Assembly: GCA_934477125.1 (NCBI GenBank)
Contig: CAKSOL010000002.1
Span: forward strand, 62,001 to 126,000
Source: an uncultured Eubacteriales bacterium
GTDB lineage: Bacteria; Bacillota; Clostridia; Oscillospirales; Acutalibacteraceae
Direction of reading: 5' to 3'
DNA: 64,000 nucleotides
Shown here: piece by piece, positions 42,244 through 51,042 of the stretch
Position numbering within the stretch: position 1 is the stretch's first letter
Layout: each line of letters opens with the position of its first letter
Notes under the pieces: model-generated
What the model saw: the letters and a program-made list of their open reading frames with translations, nothing else
What the model was told of the DNA's origin: nothing
Databases searched by the model: none
Translations under genes and position numbers: made by a program

Positions 42244-45200
42244 ATGCCGTTTGATACTTCTGTTAAAAAGGTTATGGTTATAGGCTCCGGACCTATTGTT
42301 ATAGGTCAGGCGGCGGAATTTGACTATGCCGGAGCGCAGGCGTGCCGTGTTTTGAAGGACGCCGGGGTGAACGTTGTTCTCGTCAATTCAAATCCGGCGA
42401 CTATTATGACCGATAAAGCCCTGGCGGATGAAATATACCTTGAGCCCCTTAATGCCGAAATCGTAAAAAGAATAATTCTCAAGGAAAAGCCGGACAGTCT
42501 CCTTGCGGGTCTCGGCGGACAAACAGGACTTACAATAGCAATGCAGCTTAACAAGGAGGGCTTTCTTTCCGAAAACGGCGTAAGACTTATAGGAACAAAT
42601 TCCGAGGCAATCGACCGCGCCGAGGACAGAGAGCTTTTCAAGGAAACAATGGAGAAAATCGGCGAGCCGACTATTCCGTCGGACATAGCCGAAAGCGTTG
42701 ACGAAGCCCTCGCGGCGGCGGAGAAAATCGGATATCCGGTTATTGTCCGCCCTGCATTTACCCTCGGCGGCGCAGGCGGCGGAGTAGCCGAAAATCCGGA
42801 TGAGCTGAGCGTTATTGCCAAAACGGGACTGGATGCCTCCCCGATAACTCAGATTCTTGTTGAACGCTATATTTACGGCTGGAAGGAAATTGAGTTTGAA
42901 ACTATGCGCGACAGCGCCGGAAACGCTATCGCGGTTTGCAGTATGGAAAATTTCGACCCCGTCGGGGTTCATACCGGCGACAGTATAGTTGTTGCTCCGG
43001 CTCTTACCCTTTCGGACAAGGAATATCAGATGCTGCGTTCCGCCTCGCTGAATATTATTTCGGCGCTCGGAATTGTCGGCGGCTGCAACTGCCAGTTCGC
43101 TCTCAATCCGGATTCGTTTGAATATTCGGTTATAGAGGTCAATCCGAGAGTGTCGCGTTCGTCTGCGCTGGCATCTAAAGCAACCGGATATCCGATAGCC
43201 AAGATAACGACGAAAATCGCTCTCGGATATACTCTTGACGAAATTACAAACGATATAACCGGGAAAACCTGTGCCTGTTTTGAGCCGGCTCTCGATTATG
43301 TCGTCGTTAAGCTGCCGAAATGGCCGTTTGATAAATTCGCCGGTTCTCCGAGAAAGCTCGGAACTCAGATGAAAGCTACCGGAGAGGTTATGGCTATTGC
43401 TCAAAGCTTTGAGGCGGCGGTTATGAAGGCGGTCAGAGGAGCGGAAATATCGCTTGATACCCTTAACGCCGCCCCGCTGGACGGCAGACCCGTGCGCGAG
43501 AGACTGCGGGATATGGACGACCGCAGAATTTTCACCGTATTTGAGGCGCTGAAGGAGGGAATTTCGCCGGACGAGATTTTTGAAATCACCCGGATAGACC
43601 GTTTCTTCCTTTATAAGCTTTTAAACCTCGCGCTTTATGAACGCGAAATTCAAAACGGGCTTGACGATGAAAGCTACCTTAAAGGCAAAAAGTTAGGATA
43701 TACCGACAGCGCAATTTTAAGGCTCTCAAATGCAAAAATGCTGCCCGCAGAAAATGCCGTTTATAAAATGGTTGATACCTGCGCGGCGGAATTCGACGCC
43801 GCAACTCCTTATTTCTATTCGGCATATGATGAAATCTGCGAGTCGCGCAGCTTTGCGCGGTCAGGCAAGCCGGTTATAATCGTTCTCGGTTCGGGACCTA
43901 TAAGAATAGGGCAGGGAATAGAGTTTGACTATTCCTCGGTTCATTGCGTCTGGACGCTTAAAAAGCTCGGCTACGATGTCGTTATAATAAACAACAATCC
44001 CGAAACGGTTTCAACCGATTACGACACCGCCGACAGACTTTATTTTGAACCGCTTACTCCTGAGGACGTTATGAACGTAATCCGGGTTGAAAAGCCGGTC
44101 GGAGTTGTTGTGGCATTCGGAGGTCAGACCGCGATAAGACTTACAAAGTTTTTGGATGAAAACGGTATAAATATACTCGGAACGTCTGCGGAGGGCATCG
44201 ATGTAGCTGAGGACAGGGAGCGGTTCGACGCGCTTTTGGAACGCTTTTCGATAAAGCGCCCGCGCGGTATGGGAGTAAATACGCGCGAGCAGGCGCTTGA
44301 GGCGGCTGAAAGCCTCGGATATCCGGTTTTGCTGCGCCCGTCCTATGTTATAGGCGGACAGAATATGAAAATCGTTCATAACGCCGACGAAGCGTCAATG
44401 TATATGGAACGCATACTCTCCGGAGAAATTGAAAATCCGGTTCTGGTTGATAAATATATGCCGGGAGCAGAGCTTGAGGCGGATGTTATTTCCGACGGCA
44501 CAGATGTTCTCATTCCGGGTATTATGCAGCATATTGAACGCGCCGGAGTTCACAGCGGCGACTCTATTGCCGTTTATCCGCCGTATGGAATAGACGATAA
44601 AATGATGGGCAGGATCTGCCGCTGCTCCGAACAGCTTGCCCTCTCTTTGGGAACAAAGGGACTTGTTAATATACAGTATCTCATATTCCAAAACGAGCTT
44701 TATGTTATAGAGGTCAATCCGCGCGCGTCGCGTACAGTACCTTATATAAGCAAGGTTACCGGCGTGCCTATGGTCGATATCGCTACCCGCGTTATGACCG
44801 GGGAAAAGCTGAGCGGTCTTGGCTACGGAACGGGTCTTTACAGAACGCCGCCCTATTTTGCCGTAAAGGTGCCGGTGTTTTCGTTTGAAAAGCTTAATCA
44901 GGTCAATTCTTATCTCGGACCGGAGATGAAGTCAACCGGAGAGGTTCTCGGAATAGGCAAAAATCTTTATGAGGCGCTGTTCAAGGGACTTACAAGCGCA
45001 GGTATGATGCTGAAATCCTCCGTCTTGCACAGCGATGTCGGTATTCTGGTCAGCGTTGATTCTCATGATTTTTCAGAGGTTCAGTCTCTTGCCAAAAAGC
45101 TTGACGACCTCGGATTTCATATTTACGCCACCAATGAAACCGCCGAGGTTATAAGAAAGCTCGGCGTTCCGGTTACTCAGGTTGCCGGAATAAAGGAAAG

Positions 45201-46275
45201 CGAACGCGCTTTTGAGCTTCTTGAGAGCGGAAAGATAAATTATATCGTTTATACCGGCGCGCTGCTTGACTCAACGGTTGACGACTATATCGCGCTCCAC
45301 CGCCGCGCCTTGCAGCTGTCTATACCGTGCCTGACCTCGCTCGATACGGCTAACGCGCTTGCGGATATTATCGCGAGCCGCTACACCCTGCAAAATACGG
45401 AGCTGGTTAATATAAATCATATGCGCTCGTCGCGGCGCAGACTTAAATTCAGCAAAATGCAGGCGACCGGCGACGATTATATCTTTATCGAGAACTTTGA
45501 CGGCGGAATAACCTGCCCCGAATCGCTTTGCATAAGTCTTTGCGACCGTAACACCGGCATAGGCGGCTACGGTATTGTCCTTATAGAAAAATCCGACTGC
45601 GCCGACGCTAAAATGAGGATATTCAACCGCGACGGGAGCGAGGGCAGGATGGCAGGCAACTGTATCCGCTGCGCGGCTAAGCTCTTGTATGACAAGGGCT
45701 ATGCTAAAAAGGACGTTATCGCCATTGAAACTGCAAGCGGAGTTAAAACCGTAACCGTTTATACAAGCAACGGCGTTGTAACTCTTGCATCGGTAGATAT
45801 GGGCGAAATCGAGCTGAAGCCGGAAAACATACCTGTGGAGCTGCCGGGAAGCAGCGTTATTAACCGTCCGGTTACGATAGGCGGAAAGGATTATGCAATA
45901 ACCTGTGTAGGCGTCGGAAATCCGCATTGCGTTGTTTTCTGCGAACGCGTCGAGGATATTGATATTGAAAGCATCGGACCGCAGTTTGAAAACGCTCCGA
46001 TATTCCCCGAAAGAGTGAACACCGAATTTGTCCATACGGTAAACCCGAATATGCTGAAAATGCGCGTATACGAGCGCGGAAACGGCGAAACCAGCGCTTG
46101 CGGAACAGGAGCGTGCGCCGCAGTTGCGGCAGCGTGCGAAAACGGCTTTTGCCGCGATGGCGAGGATATAACCGTTAAGGTGCGCGGGGGAGACCTCACG
46201 GTATGCTGTTCAAACGGCAGGGCAACTCTTACCGGAAACGCCGTTCTGGTTTATGAGGGCGTTACGGAATATTAA
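42244..46275 (+). CDS. carB: Carbamoyl-phosphate synthase large subunit fused to a diaminopimelate epimerase domain
   Basis: A 1343-residue protein in one uninterrupted frame. Residues 1 to about 1060 are a full CarB: two ATP-grasp halves, each opened by a Rossmann-like motif (GSGPIVIGQAAEFDYAG near residue 14 and GSGPIRIGQGIEFDYSS near 550), and an MGS-like allosteric region (about 935-1060). From about residue 1066 (RLKFSKMQATGDDYIFI) the rest is a DapF-family fold of about 275 residues: NRDGSEGRMAGNCIRC, VGNPHCVVF, NTEFVH and GETSACGTGACAA. CarB makes carbamoyl phosphate; DapF interconverts LL- and meso-diaminopimelate. The second catalytic cysteine (C1286) is present, but the first is Ala (A1137), while a cysteine appears at C1140 where Gly is usual. 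The epimerase part may be inactive or altered. No ribosome site precedes an internal Met. The fusion is seen directly; its purpose is inference. Confidence 0.93.
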   Translation: MPFDTSVKKVMVIGSGPIVIGQAAEFDYAGAQACRVLKDAGVNVVLVNSNPATIMTDKALADEIYLEPLNAEIVKRIILKEKPDSLLAGLGGQTGLTIAMQLNKEGFLSENGVRLIGTNSEAIDRAEDRELFKETMEKIGEPTIPSDIAESVDEALAAAEKIGYPVIVRPAFTLGGAGGGVAENPDELSVIAKTGLDASPITQILVERYIYGWKEIEFETMRDSAGNAIAVCSMENFDPVGVHTGDSIVVAPALTLSDKEYQMLRSASLNIISALGIVGGCNCQFALNPDSFEYSVIEVNPRVSRSSALASKATGYPIAKITTKIALGYTLDEITNDITGKTCACFEPALDYVVVKLPKWPFDKFAGSPRKLGTQMKATGEVMAIAQSFEAAVMKAVRGAEISLDTLNAAPLDGRPVRERLRDMDDRRIFTVFEALKEGISPDEIFEITRIDRFFLYKLLNLALYEREIQNGLDDESYLKGKKLGYTDSAILRLSNAKMLPAENAVYKMVDTCAAEFDAATPYFYSAYDEICESRSFARSGKPVIIVLGSGPIRIGQGIEFDYSSVHCVWTLKKLGYDVVIINNNPETVSTDYDTADRLYFEPLTPEDVMNVIRVEKPVGVVVAFGGQTAIRLTKFLDENGINILGTSAEGIDVAEDRERFDALLERFSIKRPRGMGVNTREQALEAAESLGYPVLLRPSYVIGGQNMKIVHNADEASMYMERILSGEIENPVLVDKYMPGAELEADVISDGTDVLIPGIMQHIERAGVHSGDSIAVYPPYGIDDKMMGRICRCSEQLALSLGTKGLVNIQYLIFQNELYVIEVNPRASRTVPYISKVTGVPMVDIATRVMTGEKLSGLGYGTGLYRTPPYFAVKVPVFSFEKLNQVNSYLGPEMKSTGEVLGIGKNLYEALFKGLTSAGMMLKSSVLHSDVGILVSVDSHDFSEVQSLAKKLDDLGFHIYATNETAEVIRKLGVPVTQVAGIKESERAFELLESGKINYIVYTGALLDSTVDDYIALHRRALQLSIPCLTSLDTANALADIIASRYTLQNTELVNINHMRSSRRRLKFSKMQATGDDYIFIENFDGGITCPESLCISLCDRNTGIGGYGIVLIEKSDCADAKMRIFNRDGSEGRMAGNCIRCAAKLLYDKGYAKKDVIAIETASGVKTVTVYTSNGVVTLASVDMGEIELKPENIPVELPGSSVINRPVTIGGKDYAITCVGVGNPHCVVFCERVEDIDIESIGPQFENAPIFPERVNTEFVHTVNPNMLKMRVYERGNGETSACGTGACAAVAAACENGFCRDGEDITVKVRGGDLTVCCSNGRATLTGNAVLVYEGVTEY

Positions 46276-46303
46276 GGCTTTGCCTGTATACTGCGTTTGT
46301 TAA

Positions 46304-46343
46304 CGCAAAAAACGGACGGCAATCTTCCGATTACCGTCCGTTT
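46304..46343. terminator. Bidirectional terminator between carB and MFS gene
   Basis: AAACGGACGG pairs with CCGTCCGTTT, with further A-U pairs near the loop and one mismatch. On the minus strand it is followed by a T-run, and it overlaps the stop codon region of the convergent MFS gene. It ends both transcripts. Confidence 0.8.
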
Positions 46344-47545
46344 CAGCTGTTATGCAGGCTGCGCTTTCCTGCTCTTTGTAAGCTTGAAAGCGACGCTGCC
46401 GCGCCTAAAGCCATAATAATATACCACATATCAACTATGCCGTTCCAGCCGAGCTTATCGACAAAGCCCGAAAACAGAAGGTTTGCAAGCGACGCCATAG
46501 CGTATCCGGCTGCGTCGATAACTCCGTTTGCGCTTGATACCTTGCCGCTTTTTGCAAGGCTCGGTATATAGGCGTTCCAGACTGTTCCGGCGGCGCAGCT
46601 TGCGGAAACCTTTGCGGCAAGGAACAGGGAAATGTTTATTATCGGCGAGCTGACAAATCTTACCCCTATAAAAAGCGCTGTTGCGAGGGAATACATAATC
46701 AGCGATATTTTTATACCGTCGCGAATCAACTTTTCATATAACGCCAGCGTTATAAACGGAGCGAAAAGAACCGAAAAGGAAATTATCGAATATATCGTTG
46801 ATGCCGCTTCATCGGAAAAACCTAAGCGTTCTGCGGTATACGTAGGAATCCAAAAGGTTATTGAGGAGGATGCTATTTCGCTGAGAGAGCTTATAAACAT
46901 ATAAAAAACAAAGTTTTCAAGGCGGAAAACACTAAGCATATCCTTTATTCCGTGTGTTTTCTGCGGTGTGAATTTTATTTCTCCGTTTTTTTCAAGCCTT
47001 GATATGATTACCGCCGAGTAAACCGCTATTGCAACAGTAGATGAGCCCGTTACCGCGAAAACGGCGCGCCATTTTAAGAATATTGATAAAAGACTTGCAA
47101 TAAGCGGACCTGCAAAGCCTGCCATACAGAAAAGAGTGCATATCATACGGGCGTGAGACGGGGCGGTGTTTTCCGATATGATTTTCATAAGCGGACCGCG
47201 CAGCATCGAAAGCCCGAAGCCTATAACCGCAAATGCGGCAAAGTGCAAAGCCCGGTTTTCAAAAAGCGGTATTGCAAAGGTGCTGAGACTGCTGAAGCCG
47301 AGCCCGGCTATTATCATATATTTCGGATGTACCATATCTCCGATAAATCCGTTTATCAGCTGACCGGCTGCGTAAAAAATAAAGCATACCGAGGACAGGA
47401 AACCGGTGTATTCCTTTGTAAAAAACGCTTCCGTTATCATCTGCGGCGTGGAAACGCTCAGAATATTTCTTGTAACATAGCTTGCTATATATGTGATGAT
47501 GCAGAAAGAGCCTATTTTCCATGCGCTTTGAAGCTTTTTAACCAT
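46343..47545 (-). CDS. MFS transporter, organophosphate/antiporter-like
   Basis: A 400-residue membrane protein with about 12 hydrophobic segments. The early part shows YIASYVTRNILSVSTPQM and the loop FINGFIGD-type motif (QLINGFIGDMVHPKYM), as in the GlpT/UhpT branch of the major facilitator superfamily; the C-terminal half has SFSVLFAPFITLALYEKLI. Substrate is unknown. ATG 47545 has GAGAGG upstream and lies 4 bases after the DeoR-family gene, so a regulator-transporter operon is likely. DeoR-type regulators usually respond to phosphorylated sugars, which fits an uptake role for a sugar phosphate or related compound; this is inference. Confidence 0.8.
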   Translation of the reverse strand: MVKKLQSAWKIGSFCIITYIASYVTRNILSVSTPQMITEAFFTKEYTGFLSSVCFIFYAAGQLINGFIGDMVHPKYMIIAGLGFSSLSTFAIPLFENRALHFAAFAVIGFGLSMLRGPLMKIISENTAPSHARMICTLFCMAGFAGPLIASLLSIFLKWRAVFAVTGSSTVAIAVYSAVIISRLEKNGEIKFTPQKTHGIKDMLSVFRLENFVFYMFISSLSEIASSSITFWIPTYTAERLGFSDEAASTIYSIISFSVLFAPFITLALYEKLIRDGIKISLIMYSLATALFIGVRFVSSPIINISLFLAAKVSASCAAGTVWNAYIPSLAKSGKVSSANGVIDAAGYAMASLANLLFSGFVDKLGWNGIVDMWYIIMALGAAASLSSLQRAGKRSLHNS

Positions 47546-47549
47546 AAAT

Positions 47550-48317
47550 TCAACCTCTCACGGCTACCGATATGCCGTTTTCCTCGTAAAGCCTTCTTAA
47601 TTCCTCCGAAAGTCCGGCATCCGTTATATATGTGAACCTGTCGCTTAACGGCGAAAGCCTGTAAAGCGCTGTTTTTTCAAATTTTTCACTGTCTGCCAAA
47701 ACGAAAATCTCGTCCGCGCAGTCCAACATCTGCCGCTGAACCGTCATCAGCTGCTCGCCGCAGTCGGTTATGCCGTTTTTGAGGGAGACCGCCGCCGGCA
47801 TTATAAAGACCTTGTCGCAGTGCAGCATTTTATATGTTTCAAGCGCGGTTATGCCGCAAAAGGATTTTTCCTCCGGCAGATAATTTCCTCCGACTAAGAT
47901 TATCTTGAAATCGGTTCTGCTCTGCAAACGCTCAAAAACATCCAGGGAATGGGTTATAACCGTAAGACGGTTAAAGCCGACTCGCAGAGCCTCCGCAAAT
48001 TCGGCAGCGGTACTTCCCGAATCGACCGCAATGATATCGCCGTCCTTTATATATTCGCAAGCCGCCTTTGAAAGCATCTGCTTTTCCTCCCGGTTCATAC
48101 CGAACCGCTCGTTAAGCGTCATTCTCTCTACGCCGCCTCCCGGAGCTACGGCGCCGCCGTGAACCCTTATAAGCCGGTTGTCTTCCTCAAGGGTTAAAAA
48201 ATCGCGGCGAACAGTCTCTATCGAAACGTTAAGCTCCGAGCTTATCTGCGCTGTTGTTACAGCTCCGTTCTTTTTCAGACGGTCGCAGATATATTTCATC
48301 CGTTCATTTGCAAACAA
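47550..48317 (-). CDS. DeoR/GlpR-family transcriptional regulator
   Basis: A 255-residue repressor-type protein. The N-terminal winged helix-turn-helix reads KNGAVTTAQISSELNVSIETVRRDF, ended by LIRVHGGAV, the family landmark. The rest is the DeoRC sensor domain (DIIAVDSGSTAAEFAEAL, ILVGGNYLPEEKSF) that binds phosphorylated sugars in characterised members. I chose TTG 48317 because GGAG lies just upstream and the product then starts MFANERMKYI as usual; an ATG exists 18 bases further in. It precedes the MFS gene and is divergent from thrC. Its likely targets are its own operon. Confidence 0.9.
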   Translation of the reverse strand: MFANERMKYICDRLKKNGAVTTAQISSELNVSIETVRRDFLTLEEDNRLIRVHGGAVAPGGGVERMTLNERFGMNREEKQMLSKAACEYIKDGDIIAVDSGSTAAEFAEALRVGFNRLTVITHSLDVFERLQSRTDFKIILVGGNYLPEEKSFCGITALETYKMLHCDKVFIMPAAVSLKNGITDCGEQLMTVQRQMLDCADEIFVLADSEKFEKTALYRLSPLSDRFTYITDAGLSEELRRLYEENGISVAVRG

Positions 48318-48351
48318 ATCAAATCAACTCCAATCAAATCCAACAAAACAC

Positions 48352-48380
48352 ATAATACTCCACATAAAGCCGGATGTCAA
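48352..48380 (-). promoter_or_regulatory. Promoter of the DeoR-MFS operon
   Basis: On the minus strand TTGACA (48375-48380), a 17-bp spacer and TATTAT (48352-48357) lie 35 bp before the TTG start. Between it and the start lie repeats of GATTTG (48315-48340), a possible operator. Confidence 0.8.
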
Positions 48381-48408
48381 GTATTATTTCAAATCTTTTA
48401 TTTCCGGC

Positions 48409-48437
48409 TTGACAAAATCCTTGAATTATTATAGTAT
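48409..48437 (+). promoter_or_regulatory. Promoter of thrC
   Basis: TTGACA (48409-48414), a 17-bp spacer and TAGTAT (48432-48437) lie 33 bp before the thrC ATG. An inverted repeat AAGCCGG (48367-48373)/CCGGCTT (48404-48410) spans the divergent promoters and may be an operator. Confidence 0.8.
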
Positions 48438-48469
48438 TATATATGATTTTTAACTATGGGGGACTCATT

Positions 48470-49957
48470 ATGAAGTATATAAGCACTCGTAACAGCGCCG
48501 TTTCGGTTGACGCTTCGGCGGCGATAGCCCGCGGAATTTCTCCGGACGGGGGACTGTTTGTTCCGGAAAGCTTTCCGGCGCTTAAAGAGGAGGATATCTG
48601 CGCTCTCCGCAAGATGAGCTATATTGAGCGCGCTGATTATATACTCAGTCTCTTTCTGAGCGATTTTACGGCTGAGGAAATCAAAAGCTGCGTAACCGGA
48701 GCTTATACCGGCAGTTTCGATAACGAACAGCCCGCGCCTATTAAAAGGCTGGATAAAAACATAAATGTTCTTGAGCTCTGGCACGGTCCGACCTGCGCGT
48801 TTAAGGATCTTGCGCTCCAGCTTTTGCCGTATCTGCTTACCGTCTCGGTCAAAAAGGCGTCGGACGGCAAGAAATCGGTAATTTTGGTCGCTACCTCCGG
48901 CGATACCGGAAAGGCGGCGCTTGAGGGCTTTAAGGACGTTCCCGGAACGGAGATTATAGTTTTTTATCCGAGCGACGGCGTAAGCCCGATGCAAAAGCTC
49001 CAGATGGATTCTCAGAGCGGCGGCAATGTTCACGTCTGCGCTATCCGCGGAAATTTTGACGATGCGCAGTCCGGCGTTAAAAGGATTTTTACCGATTCGC
49101 GGATAAAACAGCTCCTTGAGCAGAACGGTATGGAATTTTCCTCCGCAAACTCAATTAACTGGGGACGTCTGCTTCCGCAGATTGTTTATTATGTATCCTC
49201 TTACTGCGATATGCTCGAAAGAGGGGACAGCCTTGACGGCGGATTTAATGTCGTTGTTCCTACCGGAAATTTCGGTAACATTCTTGCCGCTTATTATGCG
49301 AAGAAGATAGGAATACCGATAAATAAGCTTATTTGCGCCTCAAATGCAAATAATGTTCTTACCGATTTTATCCGCACAGGAACATATGACCGCAACCGTC
49401 ATTTTTACACAACTATGTCGCCGTCTATGGACATACTGATTTCGAGCAACCTCGAACGTATGCTGTTTGAGCTTTCCGGCGGCAACGATAAGCTTATCGC
49501 TTCCCTTCAGGCTCAGCTTCAGGAAAGCGGAAAATATACGGTCGATAAGGATATTTTCGGAAAATTGCAGAGCCTGTTTTACGGCGGCAGCTGCGACGAC
49601 GGACAGACGGTTGAGACTATACGCGGCGTATATGAAAAATACGGTTATCTCTGCGATACTCATACTGCTGTGGCTTTCGGCGTTTATAATAAGTATTTAG
49701 CCGAAACCGGTGATGACCGACCGACTGTTATCGCCTCAACGGCGTCTCCGTATAAATTTGCAAAGAGCGTTCTTTCGGCGGTTTCCGATGAAAAAGCCGA
49801 TGATGAATTCGGTTATGTCCGCCTGCTTTCAAAGGTTACCGATACCGAAATTCCGAAGCCCATAGCCGCGCTCGAAAATGCTCAGGTCCGCTTTAATGAC
49901 GTCTGCGAAAAGGATGCTTTAAGCTCCGTTGTTCTTAGCTGTCTTGCTATAAAATAA
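48470..49957 (+). CDS. thrC: Threonine synthase
   Basis: PLP enzyme that makes threonine from O-phosphohomoserine, 495 residues. I chose ATG 48470 because GGGGGA lies upstream and transcription from the visible promoter should start near 48445; the longer frame would begin at that point. The PLP lysine is in GPTCAFKDLALQLLP, the phosphate site in ATSGDTGKAALEGF, and VPTGNFGNILAAYYAK supports the class with the N-terminal extension. It is remote from hom/lysC and monocistronic, with its own promoter and terminator. Confidence 0.96.
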   Translation: MKYISTRNSAVSVDASAAIARGISPDGGLFVPESFPALKEEDICALRKMSYIERADYILSLFLSDFTAEEIKSCVTGAYTGSFDNEQPAPIKRLDKNINVLELWHGPTCAFKDLALQLLPYLLTVSVKKASDGKKSVILVATSGDTGKAALEGFKDVPGTEIIVFYPSDGVSPMQKLQMDSQSGGNVHVCAIRGNFDDAQSGVKRIFTDSRIKQLLEQNGMEFSSANSINWGRLLPQIVYYVSSYCDMLERGDSLDGGFNVVVPTGNFGNILAAYYAKKIGIPINKLICASNANNVLTDFIRTGTYDRNRHFYTTMSPSMDILISSNLERMLFELSGGNDKLIASLQAQLQESGKYTVDKDIFGKLQSLFYGGSCDDGQTVETIRGVYEKYGYLCDTHTAVAFGVYNKYLAETGDDRPTVIASTASPYKFAKSVLSAVSDEKADDEFGYVRLLSKVTDTEIPKPIAALENAQVRFNDVCEKDALSSVVLSCLAIK

Positions 49958-49962
49958 AAAAT

Positions 49963-49995
49963 GCCGGGCGGCGGGAAAGTCTCGCGCCCGGCTGC
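49963..49995. terminator. Terminator between thrC and the DUF1540 gene
   Basis: GCCGGGCG pairs with CGCCCGGC across a partly paired interior. Convergent genes lie on both sides. Confidence 0.7.
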
Positions 49996-50005
49996 TTTCA
50001 GCTAA

Positions 50006-50167
50006 TCAGTTTTTTGCCGAAAACGTGTCGCAGCAGGTTTCGCTGCATGTGCAGGCGCTGCGATTTCCAACGGAAATCTTGCCGGCTGTGCAGTGGTCGT
50101 CGTGTGTGTGGTGAATACAGTTCTGTACGCTGCAATCAATACAGCTTTCGGTTTTACAATCGTTCAT
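50006..50167 (-). CDS. DUF1540 small cysteine-rich protein
   Basis: A 53-residue protein read leftward from ATG 50165-50167, with AAAGGA about 12 bases upstream. It begins MNDCKTESCIDCSVQNCIHH and has ten cysteines in CxxxxCxxC-like spacings, plus three histidines (HHTHDDH) in the middle, matching the DUF1540 pattern found in Clostridia and often linked to sporulation or metal binding. The Cys/His content suggests metal binding. It is too short for most gene callers at a 60-residue cut-off. It is convergent with thrC and divergent from the metallophosphoesterase gene. Function is unknown. Confidence 0.85.
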   Translation of the reverse strand: MNDCKTESCIDCSVQNCIHHTHDDHCTAGKISVGNRSACTCSETCCDTFSAKN

Positions 50168-50256
50168 TTAAATCACAATTCCTTTCCGGTTCGCTTGGAA
50201 CCTAATTTATTATCGGCAGAAAAAGAGTATTTTATGTATCGGAGGCAATGGTAAAT

Positions 50257-50940
50257 ATGAGTCTGTTTGCACTTTCTGATCTTCATCTTTCCCTTGCCAA
50301 CGAGAATAAGTCGATGGAAATATTCCGCGGCTGGGAAAATTATACCGAAAGAATTTCAAAAAACTGGAAAAAAATAATATCGCCGGACGATACGGTAGTT
50401 CTCGGCGGAGATATTTCCTGGTCTGTCGGACTTTCGGCGGCGGTTAAAGACTTTGAGTTTATAAACGCGCTCCCCGGAAAAAAGATTATCCTTAAAGGAA
50501 ACCACGATTTTTGGTGGTCTACGATGGCTCGTATGAATGCGTTTATGGCGGAGAATAAATTTGATACTATCAGTATGCTCCGTAATAATTGCTATACTGT
50601 CGGTAAATATGCAGTATGCGGAACGCGCGGCTGGTTATATGACTGCGGTGAAGAGGATTCGCTCATTCTCAAAAGGGAGGCAGGCAGACTTGAAACGTCG
50701 ATTGCGGCTGCGGAAAAAACCGGACTTGAACCGGCGGTTTTCCTGCATTATCCTCCGGTATACGGCGAATATGTCTGTACCGAGATAATCGATGTTTTGG
50801 AACGCCATAAAATTTCACGCGTGTGGTACGGTCACATTCACGGTCCCGGCAGATATCATACCGTTTCGGAGTATAAAGGCATACATTTCAGGCTGATTTC
50901 TTGTGATTGTGTTGATTTTACGCCTGTTTTAATCATCTGA
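50257..50940 (+). CDS. Calcineurin-like metallophosphoesterase
   Basis: A 227-residue cytosolic protein with the full metal-binding motif set: ALSDLHLS (residue 3 on), VVLGGDISW, LKGNHDFWW, and near the C-terminus YGHIHGPG. These ligate the two metal ions of metallophosphoesterases. I chose ATG 50257 since GGAGG at 50241-50245 is 11 bases upstream; the ATG at 50248 is too close to it. Substrates of this subgroup are unknown. It appears to be monocistronic between the DUF1540 gene and tig. Confidence 0.88.
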   Translation: MSLFALSDLHLSLANENKSMEIFRGWENYTERISKNWKKIISPDDTVVLGGDISWSVGLSAAVKDFEFINALPGKKIILKGNHDFWWSTMARMNAFMAENKFDTISMLRNNCYTVGKYAVCGTRGWLYDCGEEDSLILKREAGRLETSIAAAEKTGLEPAVFLHYPPVYGEYVCTEIIDVLERHKISRVWYGHIHGPGRYHTVSEYKGIHFRLISCDCVDFTPVLII

Positions 50941-50983
50941 AATCGGCAAAACACCATAAATTTCTTAATTTTTATAAAAAATG

Positions 50984-51012
50984 TGGAAATTCACTTTTCG
51001 GTATGTTATAAT
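50984..51012 (+). promoter_or_regulatory. Promoter of tig
   Basis: TGGAAA (50984-50989), a 17-bp spacer and a perfect TATAAT (51007-51012) lie 30 bp before the start codon. The -35 box is weak. Confidence 0.6.
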
Positions 51013-51042
51013 AATTCGTAACTTTAGGCGGAGGGATATATA

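Noticed and set aside
42388..43404. 338-codon open frame on the minus strand inside carB
   Set aside because: The plus strand encodes a well-conserved CarB; the antisense product has no recognisable motif.
45271..46035. 254-codon antisense frame over the CarB-DapF junction
   Set aside because: The real DapF motifs are on the plus strand; this frame is a shadow.
45457..46275. DapF as a separate gene starting at an internal ATG
   Set aside because: No Shine-Dalgarno precedes it and the frame is continuous with carB without a stop.
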